Positions 31,815 through 43,049 of a DNA stretch of 64,000 nucleotides are shown here, in pieces. The stretch is from assembly GCF_023856365.1 (NCBI RefSeq), contig NC_064544.1, positions 26,755,920 through 26,819,919 of the forward strand. The letters run 5' to 3'. Source of the stretch: Brienomyrus brachyistius (Eukaryota; Chordata; Actinopteri; Osteoglossiformes; Mormyridae). The position numbers and the translations under genes are program-made. A model generated the notes under the pieces. The model searched no databases. It worked only from the letters and a program-made list of their open reading frames with translations, and was not told the origin of the DNA. Numbering within the stretch: position 1 is the first letter of the stretch; every line of letters begins with the position of its first letter.

Positions 31815-32009
31815 CTAGTGGTTCAAAGCTATTTCATAAAGAGTGTTCAGCAAACCCGGCGATGTCGACTTTAAAATTTTCTTTCTCTGTCTCGCTTTAC
31901 TGTCAAAAAAAGCTTTCAGGGCACTCCAGTTTCTTTTTATACGTGCCAACATCATGTCACGCCCAGCTCGTACGATCCTCGTGTGTGCCACGCCCCCCTG
32001 ATTATCCAC
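31815..32009 (-). pseudogene. Convergent small ORF, probable Polinton gene, cut by an LTR
   Basis: Reads minus-strand KRNWSALKAFFDSKARQRKK, then ILKSTSPGLLNTLYEIALNH. Convergent small basic ORFs of this kind lie beside the capsid gene in some Polintons. The native N-terminus is missing because the solo LTR (31955-32247) is inserted here; residues before about position 18 are LTR-derived. Confidence 0.4.
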
Positions 32010-32247
32010 GTGTGCTTCCCCGATGGTACCCAGCTGTACCTTGTTGTTTTCCTCTGTCTTGTCTATTTCAGTCCCTGTTTTGCCTCAGTTCATTGTCTGT
32101 CATTGATGTTAGTAGATGTCCGTGCTAGCTGTTCCGTCCCATCCTTCAAATAAATCCCTAGTTTACCCCGTATTCTGCCTGCTTGCCTGCCTGCTCTTTG
32201 TCCGCTCGCTTACCTGAGCGATCACCCGGGCTACGGCCATCATAACA
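31955..32247 (+). mobile_element. Solo LTR with 5-bp target duplication
   Basis: A 293-bp segment starts TGTCACGCCC and ends CATAACA (TG...CA), contains AATAAA at about 32149, and is bounded by CATCA on both sides (31950-31954 and 32248-32252). Size, termini and 5-bp duplication fit a Gypsy- or ERV-type LTR left after LTR-LTR recombination. Direction is inferred from the polyadenylation signal. Confidence 0.75.
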
Positions 32248-32282
32248 CATCATTAATATTTATTATTTATTTATTTATTATG

Positions 32283-32459
32283 ATATTAGCCTCAGCATGT
32301 TTTTGGACTGTGGGGGGAAACTGGAGTACCCGAAGGAAACCCCACGACGACATGGGGAGAACATGCAAACTCCGCACACATGTGACCCAGGCTGAGACTC
32401 GAACCCGGGTCTCAGAGGTGTGAGGCAACAGTGCTAACCACTGCACCACCATGCCGCCC
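32283..32459 (-). mobile_element. SINE fragment (copy 6), 3' truncated
   Basis: Only the head and the first part of the body (minus strand) are present: tRNA-like head at 32400-32459, breaking off within GCCTCAGCATG at 32288. Confidence 0.75.
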
Positions 32460-32821
32460 CCACTTCTATAACCAGGTACAACCAATGCCAAATCCACAAG
32501 CCAAAATCGTAGTCGGGTCGGATGCAGGGAGTCGAAAGGTCAGTCCCACGAGCAGGCACAGGACAAGATGACAAGAGGGGAGAACGAGCAGTGGAGACGG
32601 GTTGGGATTGCAGGAGAAGACAGGCAGGGCAGGTGGGAGCAGACAGGCAAGGCAGGCAGGACGCAGGAGGCAGGGATAACGGGGAAGACAATGAACAAAG
32701 AAACGCTCAGTAAGGCACATAACTATGGCAACAATACTTCGCAACGTCAGTTGCTTTTGATCCGCTTAAGAATCAGAGATGATCCCTGCTGCTGGTACGT
32801 CCCGCCCCTGTGGGCGTGACA
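32460..32821 (-). mobile_element. LTR-like fragment
   Basis: The minus strand starts TGTCACGCCCACAGG at 32821, the same first ten bases as the solo LTR, and is C/T-rich with repeated CTGCC words. The other end is cut at the SINE. It probably belongs to a related LTR family. Confidence 0.4.
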
Positions 32822-32824
32822 GAT

Positions 32825-33815
32825 TGTATGAGGAGCTAAATATAGATTTATAATCAATAAAACATAATCACCATTTGAGCTCAATATGTGGATTTATTAA
32901 GGTAATAAAATCCTGCTGGTTAAGAAAACATATCTGAATATATGATCTGTATATACAATGATAATCTAACATGACATGTTGGTTATACTATGAAATTAAA
33001 GGTAAACGATATTGTATTAATAAAAACACACCTTTAAAAAACATTTATGAACATATTTTATATAAGTAGGACAAATAAAACATATAGCTATAGAGTGATA
33101 TAAATATTAATAATCTAATAAAACGTTAGTTGTAGCAGCAATCTAAATGTAAACAATTTCTTAGTAATAATAAAACCACACTTTTTGCAAAACATTTCTA
33201 ATCATATTTTACTGATATGTGAACTCTTGCTGCAATGGAAAGGGTGAACTTGAAAGTATGGGGTATCCTGAAATGTACAGGGTGCCCTCAAACTGCATCA
33301 GTGCGATTGCTTCATCAGCCTAACAACACAGGCAGAGGGAATTCAGACAGCAGAAGAGATTTCGCATGATACTGTACACCCCCTACGGAAACAGTTTTTT
33401 GGAGGGATTCGAGTTCATTCGATATGCAAAATTTCTTGCAGGTCAGATCAGAACTTTAATCGGGCCAGTTGAATTCCAGTTGAATTCCAGTTGAGTTCCT
33501 GTGACTACATGCTCTGCTGATACCTTGCATCTGCATCTACTGTAGTGGGGGTGGGGGAGGAAGTAAGAAAATAGTGTATTAGCCAGAGTTGAGGAAACTA
33601 GAGGCAGTGCAAGCAAAATGATTGAGTGCAATATTCATCTAGGCTCCGGCAGATCTGGCTTTAGCAGCATGAGAAAGAGGGAGAGACAGGCGGGAACACA
33701 GGCATGGGGACTCCCTGAACATCAGCACTCTAGTGTAAGGCTAGAGTGACAGCACTGACGCATCAGTTTATCCAAAGCCAAGGACACCGATCCCCACCCA
33801 GCTCTTCACCTCATA
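32825..33815. other. No gene seen
   Basis: AT-rich up to 33230. A short duplication TTGAATTCCAG/TTGAATTCCAG/TTGAGTTCC lies at 33469-33498. No supported gene. Confidence 0.4.
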
Positions 33816-33823
33816 CTGTTATT

Positions 33824-33982
33824 TTACTGGCCAGGCACTATGCCCTGCTGGCCTGTGCGCTCCACATGCCCATATGTCCAGCCCTCGTCAATCTGCTGCA
33901 CATCCAGGATCATGTCGCCGTGCTGAAAGGACACTTCATCCTCTTCTGCTGCAGTGTTGTCATACAGGGCCCGATACCGCTC
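33824..33982 (-). pseudogene. SH3 domain exon of LASP/nebulin type, orphan
   Basis: Minus strand: acceptor CTGTCTGTATGTGTATGCAG, then 52 codons and TAA. It reads [43 protein letters not shown], an SH3 domain with the ALYD motif, the acidic RT loop and the QxIDEGW block characteristic of LASP1/nebulin/nebulette. These cytoskeletal proteins normally end just after a conserved proline-asparagine-tyrosine motif. Here the reading ends IVPGQ-stop and that motif is lost. No other exon of such a gene was found. It is therefore probably a relic or a terminal exon of a gene lying elsewhere. Ligand binding would likely be impaired. Confidence 0.65.
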
Positions 33983-33984
33983 CT

Positions 33985-34964
33985 GCATACACATACAGAC
34001 AGAGTACCAGGTACCACAGTTAAACATGCATGCAGATTTGATATGTCAAAGCAATGCTGAGATATGACCTCACATCCTTTTTTGTGGTTTGCCATCAAAA
34101 TTCAGTGGATGGAAGCAGCCATATCATTTGCCCTAGTAAAATACTTTGAATAACTTTTTGTTGCTACCCTTTGTAGATGTTGCTTTGTTGCTTACAAAAT
34201 TTGGTAGCAACATGGTCAACGCCCTAGGACTAGTTTGCAAAAGTAGGTTTTTCTATAAAATTCTGTATGGCAGAAAATCCAATATGGTGGACTTTAACAC
34301 AAGTGGGTGCCTTCGAATAAAGATGGACTCAGGGGAAAAACAACCCTAGGACAAATGGTTCAAAAGCTTTAATCAAAAATGTCCCTTAAAATATGGTCTG
34401 TTTGTAGCACTACTGAAATGAATAGATTGACCCCAAATCTGAGGTCGGGATACTTTGGACTGTCCTCTATCAATATGCCAATTTCATCAAAATGCACCAA
34501 GGGGATCCACAGACTCCACAGACAGTATAATAATATAGGGCTGACACTAGCAAGTATTTTTCTACGAATTAATCTATTTTTCCAATTTGTTGATGCATCT
34601 AAACAGTTCATTTTCCTGTAGAAATTCTAATTGACCAATCAATTTAAGTTAATTTTATTAAGTTATTTTATTAGTTTTTTTATTTTAAATCTGTATGTCA
34701 TTGCAGGGCACCATACAGTAAGTTTTTTCTCCACAATTCAATAAGCAGATCAGTAGTATGCTGATGATATTAATCAGATGCATATTGTGATGCCCAAAAG
34801 TCAGTAATCTGTATAAACGTGGCTTTATGCGTATTAACTTTGGTTATCAGAGCACTAAATGCTACTGTTTTGATAAAACTGAGATTCCAGGTTGCCTGAG
34901 ACAAGATCTAGCCTGGTATGAGAGATACTCGTTGGTCTAGGCACCAAAGGAGGGTCTGTGATCC

Positions 34965-35022
<58 letters not shown>

Positions 35023-36050
35023 TAACAAGGGAGGCCAGTTTTACATCTTTAACAGCCCAAAGATTTAGGGACATACGGACAACAGAATGGACCGCAAGGA
35101 CAGGGGTCCCTCGACTTGGCACATAACCCCCTCCACATCCATCCTGCCTTACAAACCACAGACTCACCCAAAATCCTAAAGGAAGTTTCTTTTAAATTTA
35201 CCTGCTGTATGCCCTGCATATGTGTTTACTTATTATTGCTAGTCTCAATATCCATATAGCTCATGTTTGTTTGTGTCCTCAGACAATCATAGTGTTTTGT
35301 GTGCCACTGTGATTTCACCTATCTTACCCTTCTCACTTGAACCATTATATAAATATGGATAAATATATACTGCATGAATAGCTACCCCTGCATACATGCT
35401 CTCATGGTTACACCAGAGGAATCGTGAAAGTTAAATAATGTAACCAGTTTGTCTCCTAATTATGGGAGGTTCTTTTTTTCTTTGTTTAATAACCCCCCCC
35501 CCCTTCGCATTCCTCTGTTGGCCCTTATCTGATCTTTGTGGTCCATTAGCACTTCTTTGTCCTCTACTATTCTGCATAAAAAAACAGAATTAATGTGTAT
35601 ATTATCAATCCTGAAGAGCAGATCATTGGAATAAGCAACACCAACCAAACTATGTGGTTTCAGATATACAATTTAAATTGGTATTGAATTAAACTAACGG
35701 CCACACCTATCTAGAGTTAAGATGTGCTGTTTGGATGTGAATATATAGTGTAATATCTGTACAACTTACCCAAAGTGGTAACATCTGTTGATGTGCAACA
35801 CAAAACACCTATACCACATTCCGATGTGAATCAGTAACATACACCATGCAAGCAATTGTTAATTAATTAATACAGATGGTATGAGGTGTGACCCGCCAGG
35901 CTGGTATGGCATGTTTGGTGTCAAACTGATGGAAATTACTCCTGATTTCAAATCTGATCAATGGTTACCATCAAAGTCTATGTATCAAAAGTTACACCAG
36001 TTTAATGAAAATCATCGGTAAGGTGGCATCAGTCTAGTTATAAATACCAA
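33985..36050. other. No gene seen; (CA)n(GA)n microsatellite at 34968-35022
   Basis: Mostly AT-rich with a compound CA/GA repeat at 34968-35022 and a C-run at 35493-35503. Short frames here show no domain. Confidence 0.5.
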
Positions 36051-36300
36051 AAGGACTGTCACGGACACCCCTCCGAAAGCTCGCCAACTAGATGGCCAGC
36101 CATTGGTTCAGGTGTTGGATTCCTGGTCACCCCTATTCATGAACTTTAGTCCATAAAACCTGGCACCTCAGAGCAGCCTGGTGAGAATCCCTCCAGAAAA
36201 CATGAAGAAATCCCCAGACCACCCAAAGCCCAGTAAAGAATCCCGTCCTGCTAAAGAAGGCCTGCTACCCAACAGAGACCTACAACCCCAAGCCAACCCC

Positions 36301-36319
36301 CCCCCCCCCCCCCCCCCCA
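36301..36319. repeat. Poly-C tract
   Basis: About 20 consecutive C residues, prone to sequencing and replication length error. Confidence 0.9.
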
Positions 36320-36538
36320 CTCTGCAACCAAGTAAACCAACTTCCTTTCATTCTAACAACCTAAGCTGTTCTTCTAATCTACTTTATCACTTTAAGGTTG
36401 TGTTTCTACAAACAGTGCTTGCTTTGCAGAACAGTATTTCCCTTTTAAGATTAACCATTTAACTGATCAGCAAATCCGACCCCATACTTACAGGGATAGA
36501 GGAAGAGCACAAGGAACACAGCTCTGCTACAGACACAA

Positions 36539-39500
36539 TTATGTATAATAATCTGAGGGAAGATGGTCAGACTGATGTAGAGAAACAGGCCCCAGGACAC
36601 CAACCAGAGAGGCTGATGAATCTTGGGCACCTACCTGCTCCAGCTCAGGATCTTGCTTTCTCTCAACCAAACCCAATTCTTTTCTTATTCTAAGGAAAAG
36701 ATAATAAAGTTATTACAACTTAGCTTCGTCAGAGGATCACATTTTATATAAAAGAGGGAAAAATGTCACACTCCCCGGCTTGGGCTCTGTGTAGTTTACA
36801 TGGTGACTCAGTGGGTAACACTGGCACCTCACACCCCCCGGCTTGGGCTCTGTGTAGTTTACATGGTGACTCAGTGGGTAACACTGACACCTCACACCCC
36901 CCGGCTTGGGCTCTGTGTAGTTTACATGGTGACTCAGTGGGTAACACTGACACCTCACACCCCCCGGCTTGGGCTCTGTGTAGTTTACATGGTGACTCAG
37001 TGGGTAACACTGACACCTCACACCCCCCGGCTTGGGCTCTGTGTAGTTTACATGGTGACTCAGTGGGTAACACTGGCACCTCACACCCCCCGGCTTGGGC
37101 TCTATGTAGTTTACATGGTGACTCAGTGGGTAACACTGGTACCTCACACCTCCTGACTTGGGCTCTGTGTAGTTTACATGGTGACTCAGTGGGTAACACT
37201 GGTACCTCACACCTCCTGACTTGGGCTCTGTGTAGTTTGCATGGTGACTCAGTGGGTAACACTGGCACCTCACACCCCCCGACTTGGGCTCTGTGTAGTT
37301 TGCATGGTGACTCAGTGGGTAACACTGGTACCTCACACCTCCTGACTTGGGCTCTGTGTAGTTTACATGGTGACTCAGTGGGTAACACTGGTACCTCACA
37401 CCTCCTGACTTGGGCTCTGTGTAGTTTACATGGTGACTCAGTGGGTAACACTGGCACCTCACACCCCCCGGCTTGGGCTCTGTGTAGTTTCCATGGTGAC
37501 TCAGTGGGTAACACTGGCACCTCACACCCCCCGGCTTGGGCTCTGTGTAGTTTACATGGTGACTAAGGTAAGCTTCAGTTTTATAATGGACACACTGTAC
37601 AATATTTTCGCTTTTCTTTTGTTTGAAATGGTCCCAAACTTTAGACATTTTTCTTCTTTTTCTCTGAATTTCCTCGCTATTTTCCCTGTCTTCCTCCATC
37701 GCGCCATCAAATCAAACCTGCTACACGTAATGCAGCGTAAGCACAATGTGCGACAGTAATAATCCTCCGAGTGAAACACGCTGATCACTAAGCATTACAT
37801 AGTTGTGCAGATTACACGAAGCATCGAAGCAAAGAATTTGCATTGAGCATTTTTTATAATCGAGTTATTCGAGTCACTCGATGAATCGTTGCAGCCCTAG
37901 ATTTCAGCAATTTATCAGAAAAACATTACTTGTAGAAACATATACTGTGTAGAAAGAACAGTCTACTTACTTTTCTTTTTTGGCCAACCCTATAATAAAA
38001 AAAAGATTTAATTAACTATATTGCAGCTCAAAATACTAAGGCATATATTTTTATAAGCAAATGTAGCTTCCAGATTATATGTAATGAATAATGATCATGT
38101 TCAATGACAACTAATGGCTACTGGCATGTTTAGAATTGTTATATTACTGACATGATTACTGACAGTGAAAGTTTTGTATATTACATAGACATATGTACTG
38201 TATTACTGAGGATATGATTATATCATGTCCCTTTGTGAATGGTAAGCTCCCAATTACAGCCTCAGTGCCCCCTACTGGCCAGGAGGCCATGACAGAATCA
38301 TAAAGTCAGACCAAATATCCTCAAAGGAATTAAACCAGCAGTGTTATGAAATGTCCTGAGCCATGGCTATCGTCAATAAATAACAATGTGGTTTCAAAAG
38401 TTATTTTTATTTAGGTTTAGTACTAAGTGTGGAGATGTAAACAATGGCTGGAAAGCTCCCAGTCCCAGTACACAAATTCAACCTTTATCGTAAGTTATGC
38501 ATCATATCTCTGTTATACTTACAGTATGCAAACATCTGTATAACAAACCAGCCAAAGAGGAAGACAGACCCAGAAACCACGAAAATCTGCTGTAGATCCA
38601 ATGATTGTTTTCCTGTGTCTGAAATGACATCATCACAAAAATCACTGAGAACTGAGGAGAGTAAATGAGCAGTAAGTGACAGATATTAAACCACAGGAAT
38701 CTATATAGTATTTCCTAAAGGGTTTGCACAATTTAGTTGTTTGGTTAAGTTTACATAGTAACACTGCAGGAGAACATCTCAAAGTTCTAGTGTATTTACC
38801 TGCTTTGAGTTTTAATGCTACAGCCAGAGGAACAGAATTCAGGAGAGGGAGAGTAAAAGCCCCTGAGAAATATACATATTTACAGGGTTGGGCTGAAAGG
38901 TAGAGAGAAAAGCATTAGTCATATAGCTACATACAGTACTGTGATGAAGTATTTGCCCTGATTCCCTCTGTTTTTGCTTATCCATCACACTTGTGTCTGA
39001 CAACCAGACAAATTTAGAATAAGATAAAGAACATACTAAGAACACAACACCATTTTTAAATGATCATTTAATTCACTGAAGGAAGAGGGAAAAAAAACAA
39101 ATATTTATATTCACCAACACCCATATCAGCCACGTAACAAAATAATTGCCCCCTTTTTGGCATCACTGTGGAGAAATCTTCTCTACATAATTGTTTCCAT
39201 TTAGCCAATAAGCCAATAAGCGGTTTGGAAAATAGATGGATGGATGAATGTTTTTCCTTCAGCTGAACCAAATGGTTATTTAAAAACTGAGTTATGTTTA
39301 CTTAAGTTGTCTTTTGTATTATGCTATTTTTTTCAGAGATCAGAGACAAATAAGTGATAAAAAATAAGTAAATAAAAAAAGGAATCAGGAAGGGAGCAAA
39401 TACTTTGTCATGGTGCTATATATCCATTCAAACAGCCCTAAATCTGTCATTGGGCATTTTCATTAACTTAAACATTTTTAATGCAAAATAATAAAAAAAA

Positions 39501-42500
39501 TAAGAAAACATTCATAATCTCTTATTATAAATATAAAAGAGGGTTTGTGAAACAAAATATTAAAACAACTTCTCAAAAAGGTTTTTTAAAAAATAATTTT
39601 AAAATGTACCAAGTAAATGTTCCCGCTTCCAGAATCGAAAGAGCAATATGACAGTCATAATGTAGATGAACACAAACTCGAACATCTTTACAGGTCGTCC
39701 TGTGGCCAGCATTAGTTGCAGTTAATTTCAGTTTCTAATACAACAAAGGTTAGTCATAAAATGATCAACTTCTTGTACCAATAAAATCAGTAAATACATC
39801 TCTGAAGACACACAGAACAATTTTAATAACAAAATCATTCCATCACTGGAAATGCCCTTTTTACAGCTTACAGCTGTTTTGTAGTGATTACATCAAAGGA
39901 TATGTCTTTATTAGCAGGGTGTAATTCAATAATGCTTTGAAACTAGAAATGATTATATTGCATTATAGTTAATAGCATCCCAAAATATATTCCTGGGTTA
40001 AAAATACATTTTAGAAACGTCATTTGCCAAATTATTGGCAGTTAAAGCTCTACCACCATCAAATGGTTTCATTACAGTTAAAGGTTTTCCTTACCTTTGT
40101 CATGTTCAAAAATCAGACTTACATACAGGAAACTTAATATCAGGTGAAGCAGGAAGAAAATCCCCAGAAGGATTTTCTGGGCAAAATCTGAAAAGCAATA
40201 AAACACATAAAATAACAGATTAAATAAACATAACATACAACAGGCCCCATTAAACATTATCCCTCTGTTTACTTCTGGCTGTTATATCTTTGAGGGGTGG
40301 GAACTTACAGGGGGTGGGCAAAATAATGGAACCATCAGTATATTAATCTCAAGGAGCTAATAATGAGTTTGGCCTCCTTTAGCTGCAGTAATAGGTTCAG
40401 ATCTTCATACAATGTGGTCATGGGATCCTGATGTGTGCAGTGGGACACTGGACCGATCTTCAGAGAGAAAAGTCTCCAGGTCTTTGGAGCATTAAGGAGG
40501 TGGGAATTGCCTTCACACACTGTGCTCCAGAACTTCCCATAAAACTTTAATGGTGTTAAGATCTGGTGGCTGGGAGGCCAAGGAAGGTATCTGACATCAT
40601 CCTGGTGCTCATGAAACCTCTCCTGAATGTGTTTAGCAGTGTGTATGGGGGCATTATCATCTTGGAATAAGGGAACATCATGAAGGAACAGTGTCTGAGC
40701 CACAGGGAGCAGCTGCTCTTGTAAAAAGCCCTCATGTTCCTTGGCTGTTATAGGACCACAAGCTGGTGCTCAACATCAACAAAACCAAGGAGATAATTGT
40801 GGGTTTCAGAATGACTCCTTTATTATAACCTGGGGCAGGTTGCAAAAAAACATGTTAAATTAAGATTTCCTTTGAAGTCCGAGTTAAGGTTTCCTTAAAA
40901 TAAAGTTGGTTACACAAAACACCTCTTACATTTTCTTTAAAATATTGGCTTAAATACTTCAGTTTTTCTCCTTATCTTGGTCTTATACTTAAGAAATATC
41001 TTAAAGTTCCCTTAAGAGTGGCACAAATGACTTTTGTTATGCGCCATAAGAGGTTTGGATGTGTCTACAGGACACCTCAGTCTTCTGCCCCAAGCTCCAC
41101 TCACCACTTGCTCCACTCAGTAGTTGTTCTTGAAGTGGAAAGTACCCATTCATAGTGAACACAATGACAAACAATCCTCGCTTTTATCAGCTAAGGATGC
41201 AGTGGTGATAAAAACATGTTTTAGTCAAATTTTTGTTTTAGTTATCCTCAAATCGTCAACGAAATTAACAACGAAGGCAGTGACATGTATCACGAAAATG
41301 TGTGAGTGCAAACAAACAAACAGACTCCATAGTAACTGTACAATTGTACTGCTGCAAAATCTCTTTCAATGCAGTAAATACCTTAAGGTTTTTCCTTAAC
41401 TAAGGAAACCTTTTAAGGCAATCTGTGCAATAAACTTAACAAAATATGTCACACTAAAGGGGAACACTTAAGGTCTTTTGTGCAGCTGGCCCTTAGTGAT
41501 TATTGCACATGCCATATAATTATAACCTGATGTTGGACAGCTAGAGATCTTTCTCAGGGTCACTCAGGAAGCCCGGCTCTGTGACCCCATGAAGGTATGG
41601 TGTATAATGTTATGTGGTTTATCATCTTTCCCACCATTTTATACTGAGTCCGACTGGAATGCTAACAATTAGCAATGAATGCTAACAATAGGACAGCTTA
41701 TAGCACAATTATAGGGAGACGAGGCCAGGAGGCACCAGGATGATGAGGAGAAAGGCTGATGTGAGGCTGTAAGGCAGCTGAGGAGAGAGAAGGGAGGAGA
41801 GGCGACACTTAGGAGAGGCTGCAGTCTCAGCCGCCTGGGGAGGATCTTGCTGAATAAATAAAGGGCTGATTATGGCTCATCATGGAGCCTCCAAAGAACC
41901 AGGAATAAGCAGCAAAATACCAGGGAGACATTCATGGTGATAAACTGTAATAATGTATCTTCATGGTCATAGATAAGAAGGTTCTAAGGGAGACATTCAT
42001 GGTGATAAACTGTAATAATGTATCTTCATGGTCATAGATAAGAAAGTTCTAAGGGAGACATTCATGGTGATAAACTGTAATAATGTATCTTCATGGTCAT
42101 AGATAAGAAGGTTATAAGGGAGACATTCATGGTGATAAACTGTAATAATGTATCTTCATGGTCATAGATAAGAAGGTTCTAAGGGAAACATTCATGGTGA
42201 TAAACTGTAATAATGTATCATCATGGTCATAGATAAGAAGGTTCTAAGGGAGACATTCATGGTGATAAACTGTAATAATGTATCTTCATGGTCATAGATA
42301 AGAAGGTTCTAAGGGAGACATTCATGGTGATAAACTGTAATAATGTATCTTCATGGTTATGGATAAGAAGGTTCTAAGGGAGACATTCATGGTGATAAAC
42401 TGTAATAATGTATCGACCTCAGGTTCTTTTTCAAGGATGTGAAGTCTTTTATGCACAATGCAAGTCAATTTTTATACTTTTGAGAATGAGGAAAAGGCAA

Positions 42501-43047
42501 TTGGGAAAATATTTAAGTAACAGCCCAGTTCAAAAATACTGTAGTTATAAAATGTATTTTTGAATAAGCATGTGTGTGGAGTTTGCATTTTCTCCCCATG
42601 TCGTCGTGGGGTTTCCTCCGGGTACTCCGGTTTCCTCCCACAGTCCAAAAACATGCTGAGGCTAATTGGAATTACTAAATTGCCCATAGGAGTGCATGTG
42701 TGAGTGACTGGTGTGTGAGTGTGCCCTGTGATAGGCTGGCCCCCTGTCCTGGGTTGTTCCCTGCCTCGTGCCCATAGCTTCCGGGATTGGCTCCGGACTC
42801 ACTGCGACCCAGAAGGATAAGCAGGTTAGAAATTGGATGGATGGATGCACTCTGATGACTCAGTTTAAAGGGAAACTTATGTACTGTTAGTTATCAGTGA
42901 CAAACAGGCTGAATATGGTTCAGTACAAAGTTTCATACTTACAGTAAAATCCCTCCAAGCGCCTTTTTTCATGATACAATAAATAATCCTTGATAATCAT
43001 GCAGGCACAGATTCCCAAAGCAGCTACTGCAATCGGAATTGAATATT
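36539..43047 (-). CDS. SKINT/butyrophilin-like gene, 3' half: three transmembrane exons, hydrophobic exon, microexon, tail
   Basis: Six minus-strand exons with GT-AG borders fit in one frame. 42943-43047 (105 nt; IPIAVAALGICACMIIKDYL), 40095-40187 (93 nt; ILLGIFFLLHLILSFLYVSL) and 39610-39699 (90 nt; VKMFEFVFIYIMTVILLFRF) each encode a membrane helix. 38800-38862 (63 nt) is hydrophobic (FTLPLLNSVPLAVALKL). 37971-37989 is a 19-nt microexon entering in phase 1 and leaving in phase 2. 36539-36689 accepts phase 2 and reads KELGLVERKQDPELEQ to TAA. Exon sizes and phases mirror the three helix exons at 7022-8504, so the genes are related. No V-set exon lies between 43047 and the right edge; it may be beyond the BEL insertion or lost. 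If the donor at 39609 is not used, translation stops four codons into the intron. Confidence 0.65.
36766..37563. repeat. 63-bp minisatellite, about 12.7 units
   Basis: The unit is GTGGGTAACACTGGCACCTC, ACACCCCCCGGCTTGGGCTC, TGTGTAGTTTACATGGTGAC, TCA. Because 63 is divisible by 3 and units carry few indels, several frames on both strands stay open for more than 250 codons. Unit variants (GGCACC/GACACC/GGTACC; CCCCCGGC/CTCCTGAC) are clustered, which suggests local expansion. It lies in the last intron of the gene at 36539-43047. Confidence 0.95.
37567..37900 (-). mobile_element. hAT transposon 5' end with BED finger, cut by the minisatellite
   Basis: The terminus CTAGGGCTGCAACGATTCAT (minus strand from 37900) is hAT-like. 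The frame from 37699 reads MEEDRENSEEIQRKRRKMSK and VWDHFKQKKSENIVQCVHYK, 80-90% like the copy at 28239-28463. The second zinc-binding Cys is changed to Tyr (CVHY instead of CVHC), and after KTE the reading runs straight into minisatellite units. Confidence 0.7.
39205..39249 (+). repeat. SINE 3' end scrap
   Basis: AAGCGGTTTGGAAAATAGAT followed by GGATGGATGA equals the last 35 bp of the SINE family. The rest is absent. Confidence 0.5.
40305..40740 (-). mobile_element. Tc1/mariner transposase C-terminal remnant
   Basis: The minus frame reads LFLHDVPLFQDDNAPIHTAK and HIQERFHEHQDDVRYLPWPP, with the second catalytic Asp (QDDNAPIHTA). The region where the last DDE acidic residue would lie (SHQILTPLKF) is altered. 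The adjacent GGTGGGCAAAATAATGGAAC at 40315 resembles a Tc1-type terminus. N-terminal half missing. Confidence 0.7.
40750..40815 (+). mobile_element. Short LINE reverse-transcriptase scrap
   Basis: Reads HKLVLNINKTKEIIVGFRMT, matching the segment after the YADD motif in Rex/L2-type LINEs. Only about 22 codons. Confidence 0.5.
40826..41494. mobile_element. Harbinger-like MITE (tentative)
   Basis: The left edge GGGGCAGGTTGCAAAAAAAC and the complement of the right edge, GGGCCAGCTGCACAAAAGAC, are imperfect inverted termini of the style found in PIF/Harbinger elements. The inside has several internal complementary words (CCTTAA/TTAAGG). The 91-codon frame inside shows no domain. Confidence 0.45.
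41922..42415. repeat. 65-bp minisatellite, about 7.6 units
   Basis: The unit is AGGGAGACATTCATGGTGAT, AAACTGTAATAATGTATCTT, CATGGTCATAGATAAGAAGG, TTCTA. Units are over 97% alike, so the array is young. It lies in an intron of the gene at 36539-43047. Confidence 0.95.
42568..42847 (+). mobile_element. tRNA-derived SINE (copy 7), 5' truncated
   Basis: Lacks the tRNA-like head; starts at GCATGTGTGTGGAGTTTGCA and runs to the ATGG tail. Confidence 0.8.
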
Positions 43048-43049
43048 CT

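Noticed and set aside
36058..36480. TGTCACGGAC at 36058 as the start of an LTR
   Set aside because: No matching end, target duplication or second copy found.
36744..37566. 258- and 267-codon ORFs in the 63-bp minisatellite
   Set aside because: A unit length divisible by three keeps every frame without an initial stop open; there is no start context or domain.
39599..39610. Stop TAA right after the third helix exon as the true end of the gene
   Set aside because: A donor GTACAT just before it gives a phase-1 exon that joins to three further compatible exons; kept only as an alternative ending.
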